NCBI GenBank assembly: GCA_964618415.1
Contig: CAZUAT010000005.1
Span: forward strand, 1-64,000
DNA: 64,000 bases
Direction: 5' to 3'
DNA from: JACTMI01 sp964618415
Lineage (GTDB): Bacteria; Acidobacteriota; Thermoanaerobaculia; Multivoradales; JAGPDF01
Part shown: in pieces, positions 17,354 to 24,864 of the stretch
Position numbering within the stretch: position 1 is the first letter of the stretch
How the letters are laid out: each line of letters opens with the position of its first letter
Program-made: the position numbers and the translations under genes
The notes under the pieces: generated by a model
What the model was told of the DNA's origin: nothing
The model's input: only the letters and a program-made list of their open reading frames with translations
The model's database searches: none

Positions 17354-19498
17354 ATGCCTGCAGTTTCGCCCTCCCGCCCGCCGTTCCGCCGCCTGCGCCG
17401 GGCACTGCTGGTGCTCGCAGGACTGGTCGTCTGCGGCGTGGCGGGGCTCTATCTGCTCGGGCGCCAGACTATGCCTCCGGTCGAGGTAGTCGCCGGCCCC
17501 GACCCCCTGACCAGCGACGAGGGCGCGCTGGCGTTCAGTGAAGGGTTCGAGTACGAGCAGCGGATCGGCGAGCGCAGCGCCTTCCTGCTCGCCGGCGAAC
17601 GGTTCGTGCGTGGGCGCGACGAGTCGGTCTCGCTCGAGGGTGTGGCGGTCGAGCTGACGCGCGAGGACGGGGGCACCTATCGGATCGAGAGTCGCCACGC
17701 GCTCTGGCGGCCGGACCTGAAGGAAGCGCAGCTCACCGAAGCGGTGCGGCTGGTTGGCCCGCGTGGACTGCAGCTGACCTCGGAGCGACTGGACCTGGTG
17801 GACGGCGGGCGGCGCCTGATCTCGCGCGGTCCGGTCGGGCTGGCCCTGGGCGAGCGGTTCGGCGGACGTGCCGCGGGGCTGCGCTTCGAGACGCCGACCG
17901 AACGGCTGCATCTGCAGGGCCGCGTGCGCCTGGCCGGCACGACGGGAGAGGCGGAGGCGGAGCGTCGCCTGGCACTCGAGGCCGGAACGATGATGCTCGA
18001 CCGCCCGACGCGCACGGTGCGCGCCTCGAACCGCGTCCTGCTGCAGTCCGGAGGGGACCGGCTGGCGGCGCGGTGGCTCGAGGTCGTCTTCGACGAGGAC
18101 GAGCGCGAACCGGTCTCGGCACTGGCGCGCGGCGGGGTACACGGCGGTTTCGACGCCGGCGACCCGTCGGGCAGCCTGGGCGACGAGCCGACGGAAGCCA
18201 TGGCCGACGCGAGGGGCTCGGCGGAAGACGTTGTGGCGGACGCGTCCGGCGATCCGGAAGAACTGCCGGACGAGGAGGCCACCTCATCGACCGACGATCC
18301 GGTGGCCGAGGCCACTGCCGCCTCCTCGACAGGCGGCGGACGGGCGCGGGTGCGCTTCCAGGCGGCCGTCGCGCGCCTTGCGTTTGCCGGTCAACCGTCC
18401 CGCCCGGCGCAGCTGGAGCTCGATGGGGAGGCGGGCAGCCCGGCGCGACTGGTGCTGGCCGGCGACGACGCGGCCACGCGCGTTCTGACGGCGCCGACGG
18501 TCCTGGCCAGCTTCGGCGAGGACGGGCATCCCACCGCGGCCGGCGCCAGCGGCGGAGTGGTCCTGCGCGAGCGGGGTGGTCCGTCCGGCCTGCGGGTGGC
18601 AAGCGGCGCGGAGGCCACGGTGGGGTTCCAGCCCGGCGGCACGGTCGGCCGGATCGAGCTGCGGGGCGCGGTCCGCGTCGCCCACGGCGACACCGAGGCG
18701 CACGGAGAGCGGGCCCAGTTCGATCCCGGCACCGGCACCGGTGCGCTGTTCGGCTCGGCGACTGCGCCGGCGACGGCGCGCGGCCCGCGGGGCGTTCTGT
18801 TCGCTCCGCGCATCGACGTCGACCAGGCCGCATCGATGGTGCGGGCCACGGGCGGCGTGCGCGGCGAGCTGGCACGCGGGGCCGCGATCGGTCCGGACGG
18901 CAGCGCGGCCGGCGCCAGCGACGAGCCGGTCCACATCCGCGCCAGGGAGGCGAGCTGGGCCGACGCCGGACGCAGCTGGCGCTTTGCGGGCGAGGTGCAG
19001 GCGGTGCAGGGCGAGACGCTGCTGTTTGCTGACGAGCTGGTCGGGACGGAGGCCGGCTCTGCGCAGGCGCGCGGGGGCGTGCGCACCGTCTGGCGTGAGG
19101 CAGCGACCGCCGAGCTGCCCGAGCCGCCGTCGACGACCGTGTCGGCCGCCCAGCTCGCCTACCGGCGTCAGCCGGGCGAACTGCTCTACGAGGGCGAAGT
19201 GATGGCGCGGCAAGGCGAGCGCGAGCTGGCGGCGGCGCGCGTGCGGGTGGAACTCGACGAGGCCGGCCAGGCGCGCCACCTCGAGGCGACCGGCGACGTG
19301 AGAATCCTCGACCGCGCGTCGGGGCGGACGATCTCGGGGTCGCGGGCCGACCACGACCTGGTGGCGCGGCGCATCCTGGTCGTCGGCGAGCCGGTGCTGC
19401 TGCGCGAGCCGGGCGGGACCCAGGTGCGCGGCCGCCGGCTGATCTACGACCTGGCCGCGGGCACCGCGCGGATGCTCTCCGAGGGAGAGGAACCATGA
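17354..19498 (+). CDS. Large LptC/LptA-like periplasmic LPS-transport protein
   Basis: Bitopic protein of 714 residues, with one N-terminal membrane helix (RALLVLAGLVVCGVAGLYLLG, about 15-35) and a long periplasmic part made of repeated beta-jellyroll OstA/LptC-type strands, for example SERLDLVDGGRRL and ARGGVRTVW-like stretches. Family LptC is about 190 residues and LptA about 185, so this chain looks like LptC followed by one or more LptA-like units. An acidic, low-complexity linker near residues 255-320 separates the halves. It overlaps lptB by 4 bp, which supports a role in the LPS bridge between inner and outer membrane. Individual domain borders cannot be placed without a profile search. 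Confidence 0.75.
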   Translation: MPAVSPSRPPFRRLRRALLVLAGLVVCGVAGLYLLGRQTMPPVEVVAGPDPLTSDEGALAFSEGFEYEQRIGERSAFLLAGERFVRGRDESVSLEGVAVELTREDGGTYRIESRHALWRPDLKEAQLTEAVRLVGPRGLQLTSERLDLVDGGRRLISRGPVGLALGERFGGRAAGLRFETPTERLHLQGRVRLAGTTGEAEAERRLALEAGTMMLDRPTRTVRASNRVLLQSGGDRLAARWLEVVFDEDEREPVSALARGGVHGGFDAGDPSGSLGDEPTEAMADARGSAEDVVADASGDPEELPDEEATSSTDDPVAEATAASSTGGGRARVRFQAAVARLAFAGQPSRPAQLELDGEAGSPARLVLAGDDAATRVLTAPTVLASFGEDGHPTAAGASGGVVLRERGGPSGLRVASGAEATVGFQPGGTVGRIELRGAVRVAHGDTEAHGERAQFDPGTGTGALFGSATAPATARGPRGVLFAPRIDVDQAASMVRATGGVRGELARGAAIGPDGSAAGASDEPVHIRAREASWADAGRSWRFAGEVQAVQGETLLFADELVGTEAGSAQARGGVRTVWREAATAELPEPPSTTVSAAQLAYRRQPGELLYEGEVMARQGERELAAARVRVELDEAGQARHLEATGDVRILDRASGRTISGSRADHDLVARRILVVGEPVLLREPGGTQVRGRRLIYDLAAGTARMLSEGEEP

Positions 19499-20244
19499 GC
19501 GCGACTACCACTCCCGCAACGGCGGCGGTTCTGCGCGCTCACGACCTGAAGAAGGTCTACGGTGGCCGTACCGTGGTCTCCGGCGTGTCCGTGCAGATCG
19601 CCCCCGGCGAGATCGTCGGTCTGCTCGGGCCCAATGGCGCCGGCAAGACGACGATGTTCTACATGGTGGTCGGACTGGTACCTCCGGACGGCGGGACCGT
19701 GCACCTCGGTGACGAGGAGATCACCGCGCTGCCGATGTACCAGCGCGCCCAGCGCGGCATCAGCTACCTGCCACAGGAGCCGTCGGTCTTCCGCAAGTTG
19801 TCGGTCGAGGACAATCTGCGAGCGATCTTCGAAACCCTCGACCTGTCGCACGCCGAGCAGGAGCGGCGTATCGATCGCCTGATCGAAGATTTCAAACTGG
19901 AGAAGGTGCGACGCAGCCAGGGCTACATGCTGTCCGGTGGCGAGCGGCGGCGCGTCGAGATCGCGCGCTCGCTCGCCATCAGCCCGTCATTCGTGTTGCT
20001 CGACGAGCCTTTCGCCGGTATCGATCCGATCGCGGTGCTCGATATTCAAGGTATCATCCGACACCTCAGGGAGATGGGCATCGGCGTTCTGATTACCGAC
20101 CACAACGTGCGCGAAACGCTGAAGATCACCAGTCGCGCGTACATCATCAACAACGGCGAGATCCTTCGCTCTGGAACGCCCGACGAGCTGTCGGCCGATC
20201 CCAAGGTGCGCAAGATCTATCTCGGCGAAGAATTCAGCCTCTGA
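19495..20244 (+). CDS. lptB: LPS export ABC transporter ATPase LptB
   Basis: Cytoplasmic ATPase that powers LPS extraction by the LptFG membrane pair, 249 residues. Walker A GPNGAGKT is at residues 45-52, followed by the LptB-typical YLPQEPSVFRKLSVEDNL segment, the signature LSGGERRRVEIARSL, Walker B FVLLDEPFAGIDP and ITDHNVRETL. These segments separate it from LivF/LivG relatives. It overlaps the LptC/A-like gene upstream by ATGA and lies 12 bp before rpoN, the order seen in many Gram-negative genomes. Its membrane partner is the LptFG fusion 14 kb downstream. Confidence 0.95.
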   Translation: MSATTTPATAAVLRAHDLKKVYGGRTVVSGVSVQIAPGEIVGLLGPNGAGKTTMFYMVVGLVPPDGGTVHLGDEEITALPMYQRAQRGISYLPQEPSVFRKLSVEDNLRAIFETLDLSHAEQERRIDRLIEDFKLEKVRRSQGYMLSGGERRRVEIARSLAISPSFVLLDEPFAGIDPIAVLDIQGIIRHLREMGIGVLITDHNVRETLKITSRAYIINNGEILRSGTPDELSADPKVRKIYLGEEFSL

Positions 20245-20256
20245 GGCCAGGTCGGC

Positions 20257-21744
20257 ATGGCGCTGGAACAGAAACTCTCCCTCAAACTCTCGCAGCGGCT
20301 GGTGATGACGCCGTCGCTGCAGCAGGCGATCAAGCTGCTGCAGATGACCCGGCTCGAACTGGAGACGACCGTCGCGCAGGAGCTCGAGGCCAATCCGGTG
20401 CTCGAGGAGATCGAGGATGCCAGCGAGGAGGAAGAGACCCTCGTGGCGGCCGGCGCCGAGGCCGAACCCCCGGCGGCGCCAGAGCCGGAGGTGACGCCGG
20501 AGATCGAGGCAGGACCGAAGAACTCGCTGGAGGAGACGAGCCTCGACGCCTGGCTGCAGGACGACTGGGGCGACGAGGGCTGGTCGGCGACCGCCGGCGA
20601 GTGGGAGGAGCATCAGGCGCCCCCGCTCGAGAACACGCTGACGCGCGAGCCGGATCTTTACGACCACCTGCTGTGGCAGATCCACATGGGGGACTTCACG
20701 GCGCGCGAGCGGGCGATCGCCGAGGCAATCGTCGGCAACCTCGACCCGGACGGGTTCCTGGTGGCTTCGCTCGAAGAGCTGCTGGCGACCGGCGCCGAGG
20801 CCGACGAGCCGTGGACGAGCGAAGAGATCGAAGCCGTGCTCTCGCGGGTGCGGGCGCTCGATCCGCATGGCGTGGCGTGGGCGACGCTGCGTGAGAGCCT
20901 GGCCGCCCAGCTGCGCCAGCGCGGCGAGCCCGAGGATTCGCCGGCTCACGTCATCCTGGCGGAGCACTGGGAGGCGTTCCTCAAGCGCTCGTATCCGGCG
21001 ATCGCCAAAGCGCTGGGAATGCCGCTGGCGGATCTCGAGCCGGTCATCGAGACGATCAAGACCTTGGAAACCCGACCCGGACGGGCCTTCTCGCACGACC
21101 GCACCGTCTACGTCGAGCCCGACGTGCACGTCCTCAAGGTCGGCGACGAGTACGTGATCCAGCTCAACGACGACGGGCTGCCGCGGCTGCGCGTCAGTCG
21201 CGCCTACCGCCGCATGCTGCAGCAGATGCGGGCCGAAGGTCGTCAGGGCGAGGCGACGCAGTACATCACCGACAAGATGCGCTCGGCGGTCTGGTTGATC
21301 AAGAGCCTCGACCAGCGGCAGCGCACGATCTACAAGGTTGCCGAGTCGATCACCCGCCAGCAGCGCGAGTTCCTCGACCACGGCATCGACTTCCTGCGCC
21401 CGATGGTCCTGCGTGACGTGGCCGACGACATCGGCATGCACGAGTCGACGGTTTCCCGGGTGGTTTCGAACAAGTACATCCACACACCGCGCGGACTGCT
21501 GCCGATGAAGTTCTTCTTCCACAGCGGCATCGACCGCGACTACGGCGAGGACATCTCCTCGCTGACGGTCAAGCGCAAGATCAAGCAGCTGATCGACGAA
21601 GAGGATGCGCGACACCCGCTGTCGGACAGCGAGCTGATGCGAATCCTCAACCGGGAGGGGATCCAGATCGCGCGGCGGACCGTGGCCAAGTATCGCGACG
21701 AGCTGAACATCCCGTCCTCGGCCGACCGCCGCAAGGTATTTTGA
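20257..21744 (+). CDS. rpoN: RNA polymerase sigma-54 factor
   Basis: Alternative sigma factor for enhancer-dependent promoters, 495 residues. Region I is the Gln/Leu-rich N-terminus (LSLKLSQRLVMTPSLQQAIKLLQM) that contacts activators. An acidic region II (EEEETLVAAGAEAEP...) follows, then the core-binding and helix-turn-helix parts, with FFFHSGI and the terminal RpoN box ARRTVAKYRDEL that recognises the -24 element. Length and order are regular. It sits directly behind lptB and ahead of hpf, the classical lptB-rpoN-hpf order. No obvious bacterial enhancer-binding protein gene is present in the window. Confidence 0.96.
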   Translation: MALEQKLSLKLSQRLVMTPSLQQAIKLLQMTRLELETTVAQELEANPVLEEIEDASEEEETLVAAGAEAEPPAAPEPEVTPEIEAGPKNSLEETSLDAWLQDDWGDEGWSATAGEWEEHQAPPLENTLTREPDLYDHLLWQIHMGDFTARERAIAEAIVGNLDPDGFLVASLEELLATGAEADEPWTSEEIEAVLSRVRALDPHGVAWATLRESLAAQLRQRGEPEDSPAHVILAEHWEAFLKRSYPAIAKALGMPLADLEPVIETIKTLETRPGRAFSHDRTVYVEPDVHVLKVGDEYVIQLNDDGLPRLRVSRAYRRMLQQMRAEGRQGEATQYITDKMRSAVWLIKSLDQRQRTIYKVAESITRQQREFLDHGIDFLRPMVLRDVADDIGMHESTVSRVVSNKYIHTPRGLLPMKFFFHSGIDRDYGEDISSLTVKRKIKQLIDEEDARHPLSDSELMRILNREGIQIARRTVAKYRDELNIPSSADRRKVF

Positions 21745-21783
21745 GGGCTTTCTGAACGCGTCCAACCCGTCGAAAGGAGCCGC

Positions 21784-22335
21784 ATGACGATCGAATTCGT
21801 GAGCCGAAACTTCCAGATCGACGACGCTCTGCGGACGCTCACCGAGGAACGCCTGGCGCGCGTCACGCGCTTCCTTCTCGAACCGATCGAGATCCGGGTC
21901 ATCCTCGAGACGGAGAAGTTCCGCCACGCCGCGGAGCTGCACGTGACGCACCTGCACGGCTCACTGCACGCCCGCGAGGAGAGCACCCAGATGCCCGAAG
22001 CGGTCGGCCTGGCGATCGATCATCTGGAGCGCCAGGCCCGCCGGCTGCGCAAACGCGCCGTGGATCGGCGCAAGCGGGCCGGGCGCGACAACGGAGGGCC
22101 GCGACGGTGGCCGGTGGACGTGCTCACACCCGCCAGCCTGGCTGCCGGAGCGAATCGGGAGATCGTGCGCAGCTCTCACCTCGACATCGAGGCGCTGTCT
22201 CTCGACGAAGCGGCGCGGCGACTGGAGGCGTCTCGCAACGAGTTCGTGGTCTTCCTCGACCGCGAAAGCTCGCGCGTCAACGTGCTGTACCGGCGGCGTG
22301 ACGAGCACTTCGGGCTGATCTCCCCGGAAGGCTGA
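21784..22335 (+). CDS. hpf: Ribosome hibernation promoting factor, long form
   Basis: Binds the 30S decoding centre in slow growth and causes ribosome dimers. The 183 residues include an N-terminal S30AE domain (TIEFVSRNFQIDDALR onward) with the basic tail RRLRKRAVDRRKR. A separate C-terminal dimerisation domain follows (LSLDEAARRLEASRNEFVVFLD, then VLYRRRDEHFGLI). Proteobacterial HPF next to rpoN is usually the short form, so the long form is notable. GAAAGGAG lies just upstream of the ATG. The stop is 3 bp before hprK. Confidence 0.92.
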   Translation: MTIEFVSRNFQIDDALRTLTEERLARVTRFLLEPIEIRVILETEKFRHAAELHVTHLHGSLHAREESTQMPEAVGLAIDHLERQARRLRKRAVDRRKRAGRDNGGPRRWPVDVLTPASLAAGANREIVRSSHLDIEALSLDEAARRLEASRNEFVVFLDRESSRVNVLYRRRDEHFGLISPEG

Positions 22336-22338
22336 AGC

Positions 22339-23298
22339 GTGGACCCGGCGGGCAGGGTTCCGGTATCCGAGCTGCTTGGGGCGGAACTGGGAGACCTCCA
22401 GCTGACGGTGCTGGCGGGGGAGTCGCATCTCGACAACCAGATCCTCCATCCGCGGGTCCAGAAGCCGGGGCTCGCCTTTGCCGGCTACTACGCGTACATC
22501 AAGCCGGGACGGCTGCAGATCGTGGGAGAGAGCGAACTCGCCTACCTCCGGACGCTCTCGCCGCAGGACCTCGCCGAGCGCTGCCGGCGGATCGCCGAGC
22601 TGCCGATTCCGGCGATCGTGGTCACCAAGGGACTGGCCCCGCTGCCGGAACTGCTCGACGCCTGCCGGGCCCGAAACGTGCCGGTGCTGGCGTCGCGGGC
22701 GCTTTCGTCGGTGGTCATCAAGGAGATCGGCTTCTTTCTCGAAGACCACCTCGTGCCGTCGACACGCATCCACGGCACGCTGCTCGAAGTCTACGGACTC
22801 GGAGTCGTGCTGATCGGTACCAGCGGTGTCGGCAAGAGCGAGGCGGCTCTCGACCTGATCACCCGCGGGCACAGCCTCGTCGCCGACGATCGCATCGCGA
22901 TCAAGCTCTATCCGAGCGGCGAGCTGATCGGATCGTCGGACGAACTGCTGCGACATCACATGGAGCTGCGCGGCCTCGGCATCGTGAACATCAAGGACCT
23001 TTTCGGCCTGGCCGCGATTCGGCCGCGCAAATCGATCGACCTGGTGATCGAACTGGAACCGTGGGTCGAGGGCAAGCCGTACGACCGTCTCGGCCTCGAC
23101 GAGTCGGTCTACAAGATTCTGGACACGCCCTGCCCCTACATCCGGCTGCCGGTAGCGCTGGGACGCAATATCGCGAACATGGTCGAGGTGGCCGCCCGCA
23201 ACCATGTGCTGAAGCTGCAGGGGACCCATTCAGCACGCGAGTTCGCACACAGACTCGAGGAGCAGCTTGAGCGCAACCGGCTCGGCAAGTCGCGCTGA
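22339..23298 (+). CDS. hprK: HPr kinase/phosphorylase
   Basis: Bifunctional enzyme that phosphorylates and dephosphorylates a serine of HPr. The 319 residues comprise the N-terminal domain and the C-terminal kinase domain with P-loop GTSGVGKS (160-167) and the family signature ELRGLGIVNIKDLFG. A catalytic IHGTLLEVYGLGV segment precedes the P-loop. The GTG start has GGAAGG at 22327-22332. The last 32 bp overlap rapZ. Its target serine is present in the HPr encoded two genes downstream (S47), so the kinase-substrate pair is complete. Confidence 0.95.
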   Translation: MDPAGRVPVSELLGAELGDLQLTVLAGESHLDNQILHPRVQKPGLAFAGYYAYIKPGRLQIVGESELAYLRTLSPQDLAERCRRIAELPIPAIVVTKGLAPLPELLDACRARNVPVLASRALSSVVIKEIGFFLEDHLVPSTRIHGTLLEVYGLGVVLIGTSGVGKSEAALDLITRGHSLVADDRIAIKLYPSGELIGSSDELLRHHMELRGLGIVNIKDLFGLAAIRPRKSIDLVIELEPWVEGKPYDRLGLDESVYKILDTPCPYIRLPVALGRNIANMVEVAARNHVLKLQGTHSAREFAHRLEEQLERNRLGKSR

Positions 23299-24160
23299 CC
23301 TGGTGCTCGTCACCGGCCTTTCGGGGTCGGGGAAGAGCACGATGGGGCACTGCCTGGAGGACGTGGGGTACTCCGTGGTCGTCAACCTGCCCATTCCGAT
23401 GCTCGCCCCGTTCCTGAGCGATCCGGTAGGCATGAGCGGCGGCGCGGACCGGATCGCGGTGGTGACCGACACCCGGACTCGGCCGGCCGCCGACGAGGTC
23501 TCGCGTCTGTGGCGCGAACTCGAGGGCAGCCCGCTGGGGCGCACCCACCTGTTTCTGGACAGCACCGACGCGGCGCTGGTGCGGCGGTTCTCCGAGACGC
23601 GTCGGCCGCACCCGCTCGGCACGGAACAGGCGGTGCTCGATCAGGTTCGTCGCGAGCGGGATCTGCTCGCGGGCCTGCGCGCCGAAGCCGACATCGTGCT
23701 CGACACTTCCGAGTGGTCGGTGCACGACATCCGCAGCTTCGCGCACAGGAGATTCGGGCGCCCGTCGGATCCCGAGGCGGCGATGTCGGTGACGCTGGTC
23801 AGTTTCGGGTTCAAGCACGGCTGTCCGCCAGGCACAGACCTGCAGTTCGATGTCCGCTTCCTGCCCAATCCACACTTCGTGCCGGGGCTGCGCGAGTCGA
23901 CCGGCCTCGACCGCCCGGTCACCGAGTTCCTCGACGCACAGCCCGATTTCGGAGCGACGATCGAGCAGTTCACGCAGCTACTGGAGTTCCTGCTGCCCCG
24001 GTACCGGCGGGAGAACCGCAGTTACCTGACCGTCGGCGTCGGCTGCACGGGCGGAAGGCACCGGTCGGTGGCGGTGGTCGAGCGGGTGGCCGATGCGCTG
24101 GAGGCAGGCGGCTGGCGGATCCGGCGCGTCCATCACGAACTGGAGCGGGAAGGCCGGTGA
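23267..24160 (+). CDS. rapZ: RapZ-type nucleotide-binding protein (YvcJ family)
   Basis: P-loop protein of 297 residues. In E. coli RapZ binds GlmZ/GlmY small RNAs to control glucosamine-6-phosphate synthase; in Bacillus YvcJ has other roles. Walker A GLSGSGKST is at residues 17-25. The C-terminal domain has the conserved SFGFKHGCPP segment and the GCTGGRHRSVAV motif. The TTG start is supported by GAGGAG at 23257-23262, inside hprK. The next gene overlaps as GTGA. Whether RNA binding is conserved cannot be told from sequence alone. Confidence 0.93.
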   Translation: MSATGSASRADLVLVTGLSGSGKSTMGHCLEDVGYSVVVNLPIPMLAPFLSDPVGMSGGADRIAVVTDTRTRPAADEVSRLWRELEGSPLGRTHLFLDSTDAALVRRFSETRRPHPLGTEQAVLDQVRRERDLLAGLRAEADIVLDTSEWSVHDIRSFAHRRFGRPSDPEAAMSVTLVSFGFKHGCPPGTDLQFDVRFLPNPHFVPGLRESTGLDRPVTEFLDAQPDFGATIEQFTQLLEFLLPRYRRENRSYLTVGVGCTGGRHRSVAVVERVADALEAGGWRIRRVHHELEREGR

Positions 24161-24588
24161 TCGGGGTCCTGATCGTGACTCACGGCCGACTGGCGGACGA
24201 ACTGTTGGCGGCCGGCCGGGTGATCGCCGGCGAGTTGCCCGGCTTTCGCGCCCTGTCGCTCGACTGGCAGGACGATCTCGAGACCGCGAAGCGCCGGATC
24301 GATGCCGCCATCGCGCAGCTCGATCAGGGCGATGGAGTTCTCGTCCTCACCGACATGTTCGGGGACACGCCGTCGAACGCCACCCTGGCCCTGCTCGACA
24401 CGCGGCAGATCCAGATGGTCTCGGGCGTCAATCTGCCGATGGTCGTGCGCCTCGGCTGCTCGATCGGCAGCGCCGAGACGCTCGAACTGGCGGCTCGCTG
24501 GCTCGAGGTCAAGGGCCGGCGGAGTATCGCCCGCACGGCGCCGCGGCCGGCCGCTGCCGGCACCAAACGGGAGCGCGGCGATGGTTGA
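24157..24588 (+). CDS. PTS EIIA component, mannose/fructose-sorbose type
   Basis: Phosphocarrier domain of 143 residues with the EIIA-Man fold. The phosphoacceptor histidine is H9 in IVTHG, and VLVLTDMFGDTPSN and SGVNLPMVVR are family-typical. The GTG start overlaps the rapZ stop (GTGA); the frame is open upstream but that is only the rapZ shadow. No EIIB, EIIC or EIID genes accompany it, so it probably works as a regulatory phosphoacceptor rather than in sugar uptake. A basic tail of about 20 residues (RTAPRPAAAGTKRERG) is extra. It overlaps the HPr gene by 8 bp. Confidence 0.92.
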   Translation: MIGVLIVTHGRLADELLAAGRVIAGELPGFRALSLDWQDDLETAKRRIDAAIAQLDQGDGVLVLTDMFGDTPSNATLALLDTRQIQMVSGVNLPMVVRLGCSIGSAETLELAARWLEVKGRRSIARTAPRPAAAGTKRERGDG

Positions 24589-24853
24589 GGCCGAGGTGGA
24601 GGTCATCAATCAGCTGGGCCTGCACGCCCGGGCGGCCGCCAAGCTCGTCCACCTGGCCGCCACGTTTCAGAGCCGTTGCACGCTCGAGTTCGAGGACGGC
24701 GAGCAGATCGACGCCAAGAGCATCCTCGGTATCCTCGGTCGCGGCGCCGCTGTGGGCTCACGACTCACCGTGCGCTGCGACGGCGAGGACGAGCGGGCGG
24801 GACTCGCAGCCCTGACCGCCCTGTTCGCCGACCGGTTCGGCGAGGGACGCTGA
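24581..24853 (+). CDS. ptsH: Phosphocarrier protein HPr
   Basis: Small PTS phosphocarrier, 90 residues. H15 in LGLHARAA accepts phosphate from Enzyme I, and S47 in DAKSILGIL is the regulatory serine used by HPr kinase. Both sites are intact. The ATG at 24581 lies inside the end of the EIIA gene, with GGAGCGCGGCG ahead of it. It is flanked by EIIA and Enzyme I and is 1.3 kb behind hprK, so the whole phosphorelay is encoded together. Confidence 0.95.
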   Translation: MVEAEVEVINQLGLHARAAAKLVHLAATFQSRCTLEFEDGEQIDAKSILGILGRGAAVGSRLTVRCDGEDERAGLAALTALFADRFGEGR

Positions 24854-24864
24854 GGCAACGGACG

